Positions 18,910-26,844 of a stretch of DNA of 64,000 bases are shown here, in pieces (positions within the stretch are counted from its first letter, which is position 1; every line of letters begins with the position of its first letter). The position numbers were made by a program, and so were the translations under genes. Source of the stretch: Streptomyces fuscichromogenes (GTDB lineage: Bacteria; Actinomycetota; Actinomycetes; Streptomycetales; Streptomycetaceae); the NCBI RefSeq assembly GCF_014645815.1, contig NZ_BMML01000005.1, forward strand, positions 124,001-188,000, read 5' to 3'. The notes below the pieces were generated by a model. The model saw nothing but the letters and a program-made list of their open reading frames with translations. It was not told the origin of the DNA and searched no databases.

Positions 18910-20565
18910 TCACAGGCTGGTGACGTCCAGCTGACCGTCGGCGTACTGCCTCCTGAGCACCTTCTTGTCGAACTTGCCCACGCTCGTCTTCGGCACCGAC
19001 TCGATGACCGTCCAGCGCTCGGGGAGCTGCCACCTGGCGATCTTGCCCTCCTCGGCGAGGAAGAGGCGCAGGGCCTCGAAGGTGGCCGTGGAGCCCTCGC
19101 GCAGGACGACCGTGGCCAGCGGGCGCTCGCCCCACTTCTCGTCCGGTACGGCCACCACCGCGGCCTCGGCGACGTCCGGGTGGGACATCAGCGCGTTCTC
19201 CAGTTCGACCGAGGAGATCCACTCGCCACCGGACTTGATGACGTCCTTCGCACGGTCGGTGAGGGTGAGGAAGCCGTCGGCGGAGATGGTGCCGACGTCA
19301 CCCGTCTTCAGCCAGCCGTCCTCGCTGAACTTGTCCTCGGGGCGCAGCGGTTCGGCGTCGGGGCCGTTGTAGTAGGCGCCCGCGATCCAGGGGCCGCGCA
19401 CCTCCAGCTCGCCCGCCGACTCGCCGTCCCAGGGCAGGCGTTCGCCGCCGGGTCCGCTGAGCCGGGCCTCGACGGAGGTGGGGAAGCGGCCCTGCGTGAG
19501 CCGGTACGCGAACTCCTCGTCCGTGCCCACCACATGGGCCGGCGGGCGGGCGATGGTGCCCAGCGGGGAGGTCTCGGTCATGCCCCAGGCGTGGCAGACC
19601 CGCATGCCCAGCCTGTCGAAGGCGGTCATGAGGGAGGGCGGGCAGGCAGCGCCGCCGATGGTGACCTGGTTGAGGGAGGAGACGTTCCGGGGGCGTGCGG
19701 TCAGCTCGCCGAGCAGGCCCTGCCAGATGGTGGGGACCGCGGCGGCGTGCGTGGGGCGCTCGCGCTCGATCATCTCGGCCAGCGGGCCGGGCTGCAGGAA
19801 CCGGTCCGGCATCAGCAGGTTGACGCCGGTCATGAAGGTGGCGTGCGGCAGGCCCCAGGCGTTGACGTGGAACTGCGGTACGACGACCAGCGAGGTGTCC
19901 TGGTCGGTCAGGCCCATCGACTGCGCCATGTTGACCTGCATGGAGTGCAGGTAGATCGAACGGTGGCTGTACACCACGCCCTTGGGGTCGCCGGTGGTGC
20001 CGGAGGTGTAGCACATGGCGGCGGCCTGGCGTTCGTCGAGCTCCGGCCAGTCGTAGGAGGCCGGCTTGTCGGCGATGAGCTCCTCGTACTCGTGCACGGC
20101 CGCGGTCGCGCCGTCGAGGAGCGAACGGTCGCCCGGACCGGAGACCACGATGTGCTCGACGGTCGGCAGCTTGGCCAGCAGGGGCGCGATCATCGGGATC
20201 AGCGAACCGTCGACGAGGACGACCTTGTCGGCCGCGTGGTTGACGATCCAGACCAACTGCTCGGCCGGCAACCGGAGGTTGAGGGTGTGCAGGACCGCAC
20301 CCATGGAGGGAATCGCGAAGTACGCCTCGGTGTGTTCCGCGTTGTTCCACATCAGAGTGGCCACCCGGTCGTCGCCCCGGACCCCGAGGTCGTCCCGCAG
20401 GGCGTGCGCCAGCCGGGCGGCCCGGTCACCGATCTCGGCGAAGCTGCGGCGGTGCGGTTCGCCCTCGCCGGTCCAGGTGGTCACCTGTGACGCGCCGTGA
20501 ATCCTCGACCCGTGGGTCAGGATCCTTGAGATCAGCAGCGGTACGTCCTGCATGGTGCTCAGCAC
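18910..20565 (-). CDS. Acyl-CoA synthetase (AMP-forming, FadD type)
   Basis: 551 residues from GTG 20565, chosen because GGAGG lies 5 nt upstream; in-frame sequence beyond it is unlike the family. Motifs of the ANL superfamily are intact: the ATP loop MCYTSGTTGDPKGVVYSH, the A5 motif HAWGMTETSPLG, the hinge GWLKTGDVG, and the C-terminal Lys in PKTSVGKFDKK. It activates a medium- or long-chain fatty acid to its acyl-CoA. A perfect palindrome lies about 60 bp upstream. The nearby igr-like operon uses acyl-CoA substrates, so this ligase could feed it, but that is inference. Confidence 0.93.
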   Translation of the reverse strand: MLSTMQDVPLLISRILTHGSRIHGASQVTTWTGEGEPHRRSFAEIGDRAARLAHALRDDLGVRGDDRVATLMWNNAEHTEAYFAIPSMGAVLHTLNLRLPAEQLVWIVNHAADKVVLVDGSLIPMIAPLLAKLPTVEHIVVSGPGDRSLLDGATAAVHEYEELIADKPASYDWPELDERQAAAMCYTSGTTGDPKGVVYSHRSIYLHSMQVNMAQSMGLTDQDTSLVVVPQFHVNAWGLPHATFMTGVNLLMPDRFLQPGPLAEMIERERPTHAAAVPTIWQGLLGELTARPRNVSSLNQVTIGGAACPPSLMTAFDRLGMRVCHAWGMTETSPLGTIARPPAHVVGTDEEFAYRLTQGRFPTSVEARLSGPGGERLPWDGESAGELEVRGPWIAGAYYNGPDAEPLRPEDKFSEDGWLKTGDVGTISADGFLTLTDRAKDVIKSGGEWISSVELENALMSHPDVAEAAVVAVPDEKWGERPLATVVLREGSTATFEALRLFLAEEGKIARWQLPERWTVIESVPKTSVGKFDKKVLRRQYADGQLDVTSL

Positions 20566-20626
20566 GGCGTCCTCCCGGGGGCGACATTGCCTACTCGGCG
20601 GTAAAGGGGCTGCGCTGATTCTGCGC

Positions 20627-20644
20627 ACATACCAGTCGGTATGT
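20627..20644. promoter_or_regulatory. TetR-type palindrome upstream of the acyl-CoA synthetase
   Basis: ACATACC-AGTC-GGTATGT, 7-bp arms with a 4-bp spacer, perfect dyad. It is centred about 70 bp before the GTG at 20565, where an operator overlapping the promoter would sit. The ATACC/GGTAT arms resemble operators of TetR-family regulators of fatty acid genes. Confidence 0.6.
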
Positions 20645-20715
20645 CACTAGGAGAAAGCCAACAAAGCCCGACCGGCCGCTCCGGACGCCTCGGACGCCCC
20701 GGCTCCGGCCGGCCG

Positions 20716-21285
20716 CTATCGGGCGAGGTCCAGCTCAGGGTCCTCGCGCAGCTTGCCGAGCGCACGCGACACGGCCGACTTCACCGTGCCCACCGACACC
20801 CCGAGCACCTCGGCCGTCTGCACCTCGCTCAGGTCCTCGTAGTACCGCAGCACGACCATCGCCCGCTGCCGCGTGGGCAGTTTCATGATGGCCCGCCACA
20901 TCGCGTCCCGCAGCGCCTGCCGTTCGGCCGAGTCGTCCTCGCCGGACACCGGCTCGGGCTCGGGCAGCTCGTCGCAGACGAACTCGTCGACCCGGCGCTT
21001 GCGCCACTGCGAGGTCCGCGTGTTCAGCAGGGCCCGGCGCACATAGCCGTCGAGCGCCCGGTGGTCCTCGATCCGCTCCCAGGCCACGTACGTCTTCGCC
21101 AGCGCGGTCTGGAGAAGGTCCTCGGCATCGCTCGGGTTCGCGGTCAGCGACCGGGCGGTGCGCAGCAGCACCGGCTGGCGGGCCCTGACGTACGACGCGA
21201 ACGAGGGATAGGGGCGGGCGTACGGGCGGGTCTGCCTCGGCGAGACAGCGGCGTCCGAAGCGCTGGTGCAGACGGGTGTGGTCAT
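20716..21285 (-). CDS. ECF RNA polymerase sigma factor (SigE-family)
   Basis: 189 residues. Region 2 reads LLRTARSLTANPSDAEDLLQTALAKTY with downstream YVRRALLNTRTSQWRKRR, and region 4 has the helix-turn-helix LSEVQTAEVLGVSVGTVKSA followed by VSRALGKL. This is the actinobacterial SigE-type ECF group that lacks an adjacent zinc anti-sigma. No anti-sigma gene is next to it. The leader contains an inverted repeat (TGTAGG, 10-nt spacer, CCTACA at 21357-21378). The monocistronic arrangement, ending just before the acyl-CoA synthetase promoter, gives no clear regulon. Confidence 0.93.
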   Translation of the reverse strand: MTTPVCTSASDAAVSPRQTRPYARPYPSFASYVRARQPVLLRTARSLTANPSDAEDLLQTALAKTYVAWERIEDHRALDGYVRRALLNTRTSQWRKRRVDEFVCDELPEPEPVSGEDDSAERQALRDAMWRAIMKLPTRQRAMVVLRYYEDLSEVQTAEVLGVSVGTVKSAVSRALGKLREDPELDLAR

Positions 21286-21356
21286 GGCTCCACGCTATGA
21301 GCGAGCGGTGTCGCGGCGGATCGGCCGCAGGTCCCGAAGCCGAGTCCCCCTCAGGT

Positions 21357-21378
21357 TGTAGGGGTGGGGCTGCCTACA
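21357..21378. promoter_or_regulatory. Inverted repeat upstream of the sigma-factor gene
   Basis: TGTAGG (21357-21362) and CCTACA (21373-21378) are separated by 10 nt, about 72 bp before the sigma-factor start. It may be a regulator site or part of the promoter. Evidence is only the symmetry and position. Confidence 0.3.
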
Positions 21379-21489
21379 CCTCCTGAAGGTGGAGTACGGG
21401 TGCGATACGCCTGCGGGTTTACCCCTCAGGGAGGAGTACGACAGGCGGCGCGGCCTCACCCGTCCGAGCCGTCCGGCCCGGCGGCGGGC

Positions 21490-22656
21490 TCAGTCGTCCG
21501 AGGTCAGGACCAGTGCGGACGTCGGTACGCCGGTCCCGGCCGTCACCAGCACCCGGTCCGCCCCCGGTATCGGGTTCACCGCCGTGCCGCGCAGCTGGCG
21601 CACCCCCTCCGCCACCCCGTTCATCCCGTGCAGGTACGCCTCCCCGAGCTGTCCCCCGTGCGTGTTCAGCGGCAGCCGCTCCTCGGCCACGAAGTCCGCC
21701 GCCTCCCCCCGCCCGCAGAACCCGAACTCCTCCAGCTGCATCAGCACGAACGGGGTGAAGTGGTCGTACAGGATCCCCACGTCGATGTCGGCCGGGGCGA
21801 GTCCGCTGGTGCGCCACAGCTGGCGGGCCACCACACCCATCTCCGGCAGCCCGGTCAGGTCGTCCCGGTAGAAGCTGGTCATCTGCTCCTGGGCCCGGCC
21901 GGCCCCCTGCGCGGCCGCCGCGATCACCGCCGGCGGATGCGGCAGCGTGCGCGCCCGCTCCACGGAGGTGACGACGAGGGCCTGGCCGCCGTCCGTCTCC
22001 TGGCAGCAGTCCAGGAGACGCAGCGGCTCGACGATCCAGCGGGAGGCCGCGTGGTCCGCGAGGGTGATGGGGCGGCCGTGGAAGTAGGCGGCCGGGTTCG
22101 TCGCCGCGTACTTCCGGTCCACCACCGCCACGTGCCCGAACGCCTCCGGGGTCAGCCCGTAGGTGTGCAGGTAGCGCTGCGCCGCCATCGCCACCCAGGA
22201 CGCCGGGGTGAGCAGCCCGAACGGCAGGGCCCAGCCGAGCGCCACCCCCTCCGCCGACGGCTCCCGGTGCTGCACGCCCGAGCCGAAGCGGCGGCCCGAT
22301 CTCTCGTTGAAGGCGCGGTAGCAGACCACCACCTCGGCGACCCCGGCCGCCACGGCGAGGGCCGCCTGTTGAACGGTCGCGCAGGCCGCGCCGCCGCCGT
22401 AGTGGACACGGGAGAAGAAGGACAACTCGCCGATTCCGCAGGCCTGGGCCACGGTGATCTCCGGGCTGGTGTCCATCGTGAACGTCACCATCCCGTCCAC
22501 GTCGGCCGGCGTCAGCCCCGCGTCGTCCAGCGCGGCCCGCACCGCCTCCGCCGCCAGCCGCAGCTCGCTTCGGCCCGAGTCCTTGGAGAACTCGGTGGCC
22601 CCGATGCCCACGACCGCCGCCCGCCCACCGAGCGAGTCCCGGCCCCGCACGCTCAT
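21490..22656 (-). CDS. Ltp2-like thiolase-fold lipid-transfer protein / aldolase
   Basis: 388 residues, close to the 386 of mycobacterial Ltp2. It has the SCP-x thiolase fold: AAVVGIGATEFSKDSGR start, VHYGGGAACATVQQAALAVA, and the C-terminal LNTHGGQLGEAYLHG. The usual thiolase catalytic Cys contexts are not clear, consistent with Ltp2-type retro-aldolases that release propionyl-CoA from a steroid side chain in complex with a DUF35 partner. It is the last gene of a five-gene unit, its start overlapping the MaoC stop by ATGA, and the DUF35 partner is encoded in the same unit. The substrate here is unproven. Confidence 0.87.
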   Translation of the reverse strand: MSVRGRDSLGGRAAVVGIGATEFSKDSGRSELRLAAEAVRAALDDAGLTPADVDGMVTFTMDTSPEITVAQACGIGELSFFSRVHYGGGAACATVQQAALAVAAGVAEVVVCYRAFNERSGRRFGSGVQHREPSAEGVALGWALPFGLLTPASWVAMAAQRYLHTYGLTPEAFGHVAVVDRKYAATNPAAYFHGRPITLADHAASRWIVEPLRLLDCCQETDGGQALVVTSVERARTLPHPPAVIAAAAQGAGRAQEQMTSFYRDDLTGLPEMGVVARQLWRTSGLAPADIDVGILYDHFTPFVLMQLEEFGFCGRGEAADFVAEERLPLNTHGGQLGEAYLHGMNGVAEGVRQLRGTAVNPIPGADRVLVTAGTGVPTSALVLTSDD

Positions 22657-23102
22657 GAGGCCTCCTCGTCGGTGAGGGTGACGGTCACCGTGGCCTCGGT
22701 GAAGGTGACGGTCACCGTGCCGGTCACGTGGTTGCCGATGCTGTTCTCGCCGACCACCCGGACCGTCGCCGTCCCCGCCGCACCGTCCAGTTCCTCGATC
22801 CGACCGGTCAACACCATCGTGTCCCCCGGGTAGTTGGGCGCCCCCAGCCGGATGGCGACCTTGCGGAGCACCGCCGTCGGGCCGAAGTGGTCGGTGATGT
22901 ACCGGCCGACCAGGCCGTTCGTCGTCAGGATGTTCATGAAGATGTCCGGGGAGCCCTTCCGGCGGGCCAGTTCGGCGTCGTGGTGCACGTCCTGGTAGTC
23001 CCGGGACGCGATGGCCCCGGCCACGATCAGCGTCCGCGTGATCGGGATCTCCAGCGGCGGCAGGGCCCCACCCACCGCCGGCCGGGTCGTCTCAGTCCCC
23101 AT
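22653..23102 (-). CDS. MaoC-like hydratase subunit (ChsH1-like)
   Basis: 149 residues, single hot-dog domain. It carries the R-specific hydratase motif in ASRDYQDVHHD, with Asp and His at the catalytic spacing. In mycobacteria the single-domain ChsH1 pairs with a MaoC-DUF35 protein (ChsH2) to hydrate a 3-carbon side-chain enoyl-CoA; a ChsH2-like protein is encoded two genes upstream. It overlaps the upstream acyl-CoA dehydrogenase gene by 11 bp. The last 20 residues are a Thr/Val-rich strand with a direct DNA repeat (gtgacggtcaccgtg). Confidence 0.87.
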   Translation of the reverse strand: MGTETTRPAVGGALPPLEIPITRTLIVAGAIASRDYQDVHHDAELARRKGSPDIFMNILTTNGLVGRYITDHFGPTAVLRKVAIRLGAPNYPGDTMVLTGRIEELDGAAGTATVRVVGENSIGNHVTGTVTVTFTEATVTVTLTDEEAS

Positions 23103-24249
23103 CTGCGATCAACTCCCCCAGTTCCTGGAGCACTTCGCCCCCGCTGCCCAGATACGCGTCCAGTTGCCGCCCCCACAGGAAGTGCCGGTGCACCGGGTGG
23201 TCGACGTCGGCACCCGCGCCGCCGTGCAGGTGCTGACCCGTGTGCACGACCCGCTGCCCGGCCTCGGACGCCCACCAGGCCGCGGTCAGCGCGTGGGTGG
23301 CGTACGGCAGCCCGGCGTCCCGCCGCCAGGCCGCCTCGTACGCCGTCACCCGTATCGCCTCGGTGTCCATGTGGGCGTCGGCGGCCCGGAGCTGGACGCC
23401 CTGCCGGGTGGCGAGGGGACGCCCGAACTGCTCGCGGGTGTTGGTGTGGGCCACCGCTCGGGCGAGGGAGCCCGCGCAGACACCTGCCTGGAGCCCGGCG
23501 AAGGCGGTGCGGGCGGTGGCCAGGACGTCGGTATAGGCATGGGTATGGGCGTCGGCGTGGGTATGGGCGTCGGGGCCCGGCGTGGAGTCGGGGCCGGGAT
23601 CGGCATCGGGGTCGATACCCATGGGCTCGGCGCCCAGGGGCTCGGCCGGGGCCTCGTCGAGCGTGAGCCGTCCCGCCGACCAGGGTGCGGTCAGCTCGAC
23701 CTCCTCCACACCGGTGCCCGCCGCGAGATCCACCAGCCACAGCCGCCGGCCGGCGTCGGCGACCAGGACATGCGTGGCGTCACGCAGCCACGGCACGACG
23801 GGGACGGTGCCGCTCAGCACCGGGCGCGCGGAGGGTCGTACCCCGGGCCGGACGGATGGACGCACCCCCGGCCGGGTGGACGACCGTACCCCCGGCTGCG
23901 CCGGAAACGCCCCGGTCACCACCGTCGAACCCGCCGCGATGCCCGGCAGCAGGCGGTCCCGCTGCTCGGCGGTGCCGTGGGCGGTGACCGCCAGCAGCCC
24001 GTAGACACAGCTCGCCGCGTACGGCACCTGGGCCGTGGTGCGGCCCTGTTCCTCCAGGAGGAGCACCAGGCCCAGCAGGCCCAGCTCCTCCACCGCCGCC
24101 ACCAGTCCCGCCCCGCACAGCGCCTTCCACAACTCCGGGTCGCTGCCGGTGCCGGCGGCCCGCAGCCGCTCGTGGGTGGCCAGGTCGCCGAAGATCCTGG
24201 CGGCCAGGTCACGGGCCTCGGCCTGTGCCTCGGTGGGCGTGAAGTCCAT
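23092..24249 (-). CDS. Acyl-CoA dehydrogenase subunit (FadE28-like) with repeat insertions
   Basis: 385 residues; the acyl-CoA dehydrogenase fold is clear at both ends (ARIFGDLATHERLRAAG at the start; ARAVAHTNTREQFGRPLATRQ and HTGQHLHGGAGADVDHPVHR near the end). Two low-complexity insertions interrupt it: RPGVRPSVRPGVRPSARP at about 126-146 and a His/Ala/Asp/Thr repeat (PDAHTHADAHTHAYTD) at about 225-240. Without them the length would be near that of mycobacterial FadE28. Such proteins form mixed tetramers with a second subunit, probably the product of 25200-26381. It starts 2 bp from the MaoC-DUF35 stop. Confidence 0.88.
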   Translation of the reverse strand: MDFTPTEAQAEARDLAARIFGDLATHERLRAAGTGSDPELWKALCGAGLVAAVEELGLLGLVLLLEEQGRTTAQVPYAASCVYGLLAVTAHGTAEQRDRLLPGIAAGSTVVTGAFPAQPGVRSSTRPGVRPSVRPGVRPSARPVLSGTVPVVPWLRDATHVLVADAGRRLWLVDLAAGTGVEEVELTAPWSAGRLTLDEAPAEPLGAEPMGIDPDADPGPDSTPGPDAHTHADAHTHAYTDVLATARTAFAGLQAGVCAGSLARAVAHTNTREQFGRPLATRQGVQLRAADAHMDTEAIRVTAYEAAWRRDAGLPYATHALTAAWWASEAGQRVVHTGQHLHGGAGADVDHPVHRHFLWGRQLDAYLGSGGEVLQELGELIADGD

Positions 24250-24250
24250 G

Positions 24251-25225
24251 TCAGGCCTCCCCGCCGACGGCGCCGGCCGCTCCGTCGGCGGCCCGGAAGA
24301 CGGGCAGGGTCAGCGCCCCCTCCGCGTCCTCGTACCGGCGGAACTCCACCCGTACCGGCAGCCCGATCCGCACCTTGTCGTACGGCACCCCCACCACGTT
24401 GCTCACCATCCGCACGCCCTCGGCGAGCTCGACCAGACCGACCGCGTACGGAGGGTCGAAGGCCGGGAAGGGCGGGTGGTGCATCACGACGTACGAATGG
24501 ACCGTGCCCTCGCCGGACGACTCGACGGTGTCCCAGTCGAGGGAGCCGCAGGCGTTGCACCCCGGCAGCCAGGGGTGGCGCAGGGTGCCGCAGTCCGCGC
24601 ACCGCTGGACGAGGAGGCGTTCCTCGGCCACGCCCTCCCAGAAGCCGGCGTTGTCCCGGTTGACCACCGGGCGGGGGCGCGGCGGCGGCTTGCGCCTGCG
24701 GCCGCTCGGCGCGTACTTGAGGACACGGAAACGGTGGGTGCCGACGAGCTCGTCCCCGACCCGGACGTCCGTGCGGGTGGTGACGAAGTAGCCCGTGCCC
24801 AGCTTGGTGGTCTTCCGGTCGGACACCGACTCGATCACCGTGTCGAAGGCGATCTCGTCGCCCGGCCGCAGCGGCCGCAGGTACTCCTGCTCGCAGTCGG
24901 TGGCGACGATCGAGGTGCAGCCCGCCTCGTCGAGCAGGGTGAGCATCTCGTCGTACGCGCCCGTGCGGGCCGTGTGGCCGCAGAGGCCGCCCATCGTCCA
25001 GGCCTGGAGCATGGTGGGCGGGGCGACGGCGTCCGGTCCCTCGTACGCCGGGGAGGTGTCGCCCATCGCCTCGCACCAGTGCCGGATCATGGGCAGGTTG
25101 ACCGGGTCCTTGCCGGTGCCCGCACGGGCCGCGGGCCGCCCCTCGTACACCCTGAGCCGAACTCCGAGGTCATCCGCCAAAGGCCGTACGCCCCGCTGCT
25201 CACTCTCCCCTGCCACGGTCGCCAC
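24251..25225 (-). CDS. MaoC-DUF35 fusion (ChsH2-like)
   Basis: 324 residues. Residues about 1-165 form a MaoC-type hot-dog domain; from about 190 comes a zinc ribbon (RCADC, then CNAC ten residues later) and an OB fold typical of DUF35. This matches mycobacterial ChsH2, whose MaoC half pairs with ChsH1 and whose DUF35 half binds Ltp2 and organises the aldolase. Both partners are encoded downstream in the same operon. GTG 25225 overlaps the upstream dehydrogenase gene by 26 bp, so coupled translation is likely. Confidence 0.9.
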   Translation of the reverse strand: MATVAGESEQRGVRPLADDLGVRLRVYEGRPAARAGTGKDPVNLPMIRHWCEAMGDTSPAYEGPDAVAPPTMLQAWTMGGLCGHTARTGAYDEMLTLLDEAGCTSIVATDCEQEYLRPLRPGDEIAFDTVIESVSDRKTTKLGTGYFVTTRTDVRVGDELVGTHRFRVLKYAPSGRRRKPPPRPRPVVNRDNAGFWEGVAEERLLVQRCADCGTLRHPWLPGCNACGSLDWDTVESSGEGTVHSYVVMHHPPFPAFDPPYAVGLVELAEGVRMVSNVVGVPYDKVRIGLPVRVEFRRYEDAEGALTLPVFRAADGAAGAVGGEA

Positions 25226-26381
25226 CCCTTCCCGTGCGCCGCATCCCGAGCCGCATCGTCGCGACGATCTCCCGCTGCACCTCGCTCACCCCGCCCCCGA
25301 ACGTGTTGATCTGCGCCGCCCTGTTGAGCCGCTCCAGCTCGCCGTCCCCGAACGCCCCCGGCGAGCCGGACCGGACCCATGCCGCCTCGCCGACGATCTC
25401 CTGACACATGCGATACGTCGCGACTGCCGATTCCGTTCCCGCGAACTTCACCCCGCTGGCCTCCGCGGGGGCCACCCGGCCCGCCCCCGCGTCCCCCACC
25501 AGACGCCAGCTGAGCAGGCGGTTCGCCGCCAGCCGGGCATGCGCCTCGGCCAGTCGAGAACGAATCCACGGCTCGTCAACACGGCGCCGCCCGGTCACCG
25601 GATCGGGGGTGCGGGCCGCGGTGAGCGCGGCCGCGTAGAAGTCCTCGGCCTGCATGCCCGTCGCGGCGAGCGCGACCCGCTCGTGGTTGAGCTGGTTGGT
25701 GATGAGCGACCAGCCGTCGTGCTCGGTGCCGACCAGGTTCCCGGCGGGGACGCGGACGCCGTCGTAGTAGGTGGCCGTGGTGACCTGGCCGCCCACCGTC
25801 TCGATCGGCGTCCAGGAGAACCCGGCGGCGTCGGTGGGGACCAGGAGGATCGAGATGCCGCGGTGTCTGGGCGCCTCGGGGTCGGTGCGGCAGGCCAGCC
25901 AGATCCAGTCGGCGTGCTGGGCTCCCGAGGTGAAGATCTTCTGCCCGTCGATCCGCCAGCCGTCGCCGTCCCGTACCGCCCGGGTGCGCAGCGAGGCCAG
26001 GTCGGTGCCGGCCGAGGGTTCGCTGTAGCCGATGGCGAAGACGAGGTCACCGCGGAGGATGCCGGGCAGGAAACGGGCCTTCTGCTCCTCGCTGCCGTAC
26101 TTCATCAGCGTCGGCCCGACCGTGTTCAGGGTGACCATCGAGACGGGCGCGCCGGCCCGGTACGCCTCGTCGAAGAACACGAACTGCTCGTCGGCGCCCC
26201 GGCCCTGGCCGCCGTACTCGACGGGCCAGCCGAGTCCGAGCAGGCCGTCCGCGCCGATGCGGCGCAGCAGGGCACGGCGTTCGGCGGGCGCCTCGGGGAC
26301 GGGGGACGGGATCAAGGACCGGAAGTAGGCACGGAGTTCGGCACGCAGCCGCTGCTGGCGTTCGGTGGGGGCCAGATGCAT
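25200..26381 (-). CDS. Acyl-CoA dehydrogenase subunit (FadE29-like)
   Basis: 393 residues, close to mycobacterial FadE29 (387). Substrate/FAD-site motifs are intact: FAIGYSEPSAGTDLASL, GQKIFTSGAQHADW, and INTFGGGVSEVQREIVA near the C-terminus. It is first in the five-gene unit and would supply one half of a heteromeric dehydrogenase with the FadE28-like subunit. The ATG at 26381 has no Shine-Dalgarno sequence, and a 17-bp palindrome ends 5 bp upstream, suggesting a leaderless or nearly leaderless mRNA under tight operator control. Confidence 0.92.
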   Translation of the reverse strand: MHLAPTERQQRLRAELRAYFRSLIPSPVPEAPAERRALLRRIGADGLLGLGWPVEYGGQGRGADEQFVFFDEAYRAGAPVSMVTLNTVGPTLMKYGSEEQKARFLPGILRGDLVFAIGYSEPSAGTDLASLRTRAVRDGDGWRIDGQKIFTSGAQHADWIWLACRTDPEAPRHRGISILLVPTDAAGFSWTPIETVGGQVTTATYYDGVRVPAGNLVGTEHDGWSLITNQLNHERVALAATGMQAEDFYAAALTAARTPDPVTGRRRVDEPWIRSRLAEAHARLAANRLLSWRLVGDAGAGRVAPAEASGVKFAGTESAVATYRMCQEIVGEAAWVRSGSPGAFGDGELERLNRAAQINTFGGGVSEVQREIVATMRLGMRRTGRGGDRGRGE

Positions 26382-26385
26382 GATT

Positions 26386-26402
26386 TCTGACTGTCCGTCA
26401 GA
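26386..26402. promoter_or_regulatory. Palindromic operator candidate at the igr-like operon start
   Basis: TCTGAC-TGTCC-GTCAGA: 6-bp arms, 5-bp spacer, perfect dyad, 4 nt before the ATG at 26381. TetR-family regulators of acyl-CoA metabolism often use TGAC-type arms. Its position, overlapping where a -10 box or transcript start would be, fits repression. Confidence 0.6.
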
Positions 26403-26444
26403 TCCGGCTCACTGTCAACCGGCCCGGGGCGCCGGAAAACGCCT

Positions 26445-26472
26445 GCGCGGCGGTGCCGAAGCACCGCCGCGC
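26445..26472 (-). terminator. Hairpin terminator of the small secreted-protein gene
   Basis: Perfect 12-bp stem GCGCGGCGGTGC / GCACCGCCGCGC with a CGAA loop, about 55 bp past the stop at 26527 on the minus strand. It separates that gene from the igr-like operon promoter. Confidence 0.8.
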
Positions 26473-26526
26473 GGACGCACTCGCCCCTCCCCGCAGACCA
26501 CACCCCCACCAGGGCTCAGCCGGGGC

Positions 26527-26844
26527 TCACCACAGCTGGGTGAAGTGGATGGCGACGTTGTCGTTGCCCTGCTGGATCGCGGTCCACGCCGAGCCCTTGA
26601 CCTGAGCGGTGTTGCTCTGGTTCGAGGCACCGTTGCCCACCGCGTTCTGCTGGGTGGTGGCGGAGTTGCCGCTGTTGTTGTGGCCCACCCCGCTGCCGAC
26701 GACGCCCGCCACACCGGCGTTGGCGCTCGATCCGTTGTCCGCGATCGCGCCGTTGTCCGCGGCCGCGACACCGGCGAAGAGGGCGGCGGCGAGCGGGAGG
26801 GCGGAGACGGCGGCGAGAACGCGGGCGGTACGGATGCTTGCCAT
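26527..26844 (-). CDS. Small Asn/Gln/Ser-rich secreted protein with curlin-like repeat
   Basis: 105 residues from ATG 26844, with GAGAGGAAAC upstream. A Sec signal peptide (about 1-28) ends AGVAAA, followed by DNGAIADNG. The mature part of about 76 residues has no Cys and is rich in Asn, Gln, Ser, Gly and Ala. The segment SAWTAIQQGNDNVAIHFTQ matches the curlin spacing Ser-x5-Gln-x4-Asn and then Gln after six residues instead of five; an earlier NSATTQQNAVGNGASNQ block looks related. It is not a chaplin (no paired Cys, no chaplin core) and not an obvious rodlin. It is a candidate surface-polymer protein; function unknown. Confidence 0.7.
   Translation of the reverse strand: MASIRTARVLAAVSALPLAAALFAGVAAADNGAIADNGSSANAGVAGVVGSGVGHNNSGNSATTQQNAVGNGASNQSNTAQVKGSAWTAIQQGNDNVAIHFTQLW

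Noticed and set aside
23011..24663. Plus-strand 550-residue frame opposite the igr-like operon
   Set aside because: Antisense low-complexity translation; the minus strand carries acyl-CoA dehydrogenase and MaoC motifs with overlapping stops and starts.
26527..26844. Chaplin or rodlin assignment for the small secreted protein
   Set aside because: No chaplin core or paired Cys, and no rodlin-like sequence as I remember it; only the Asn/Gln-rich repeat is supported.
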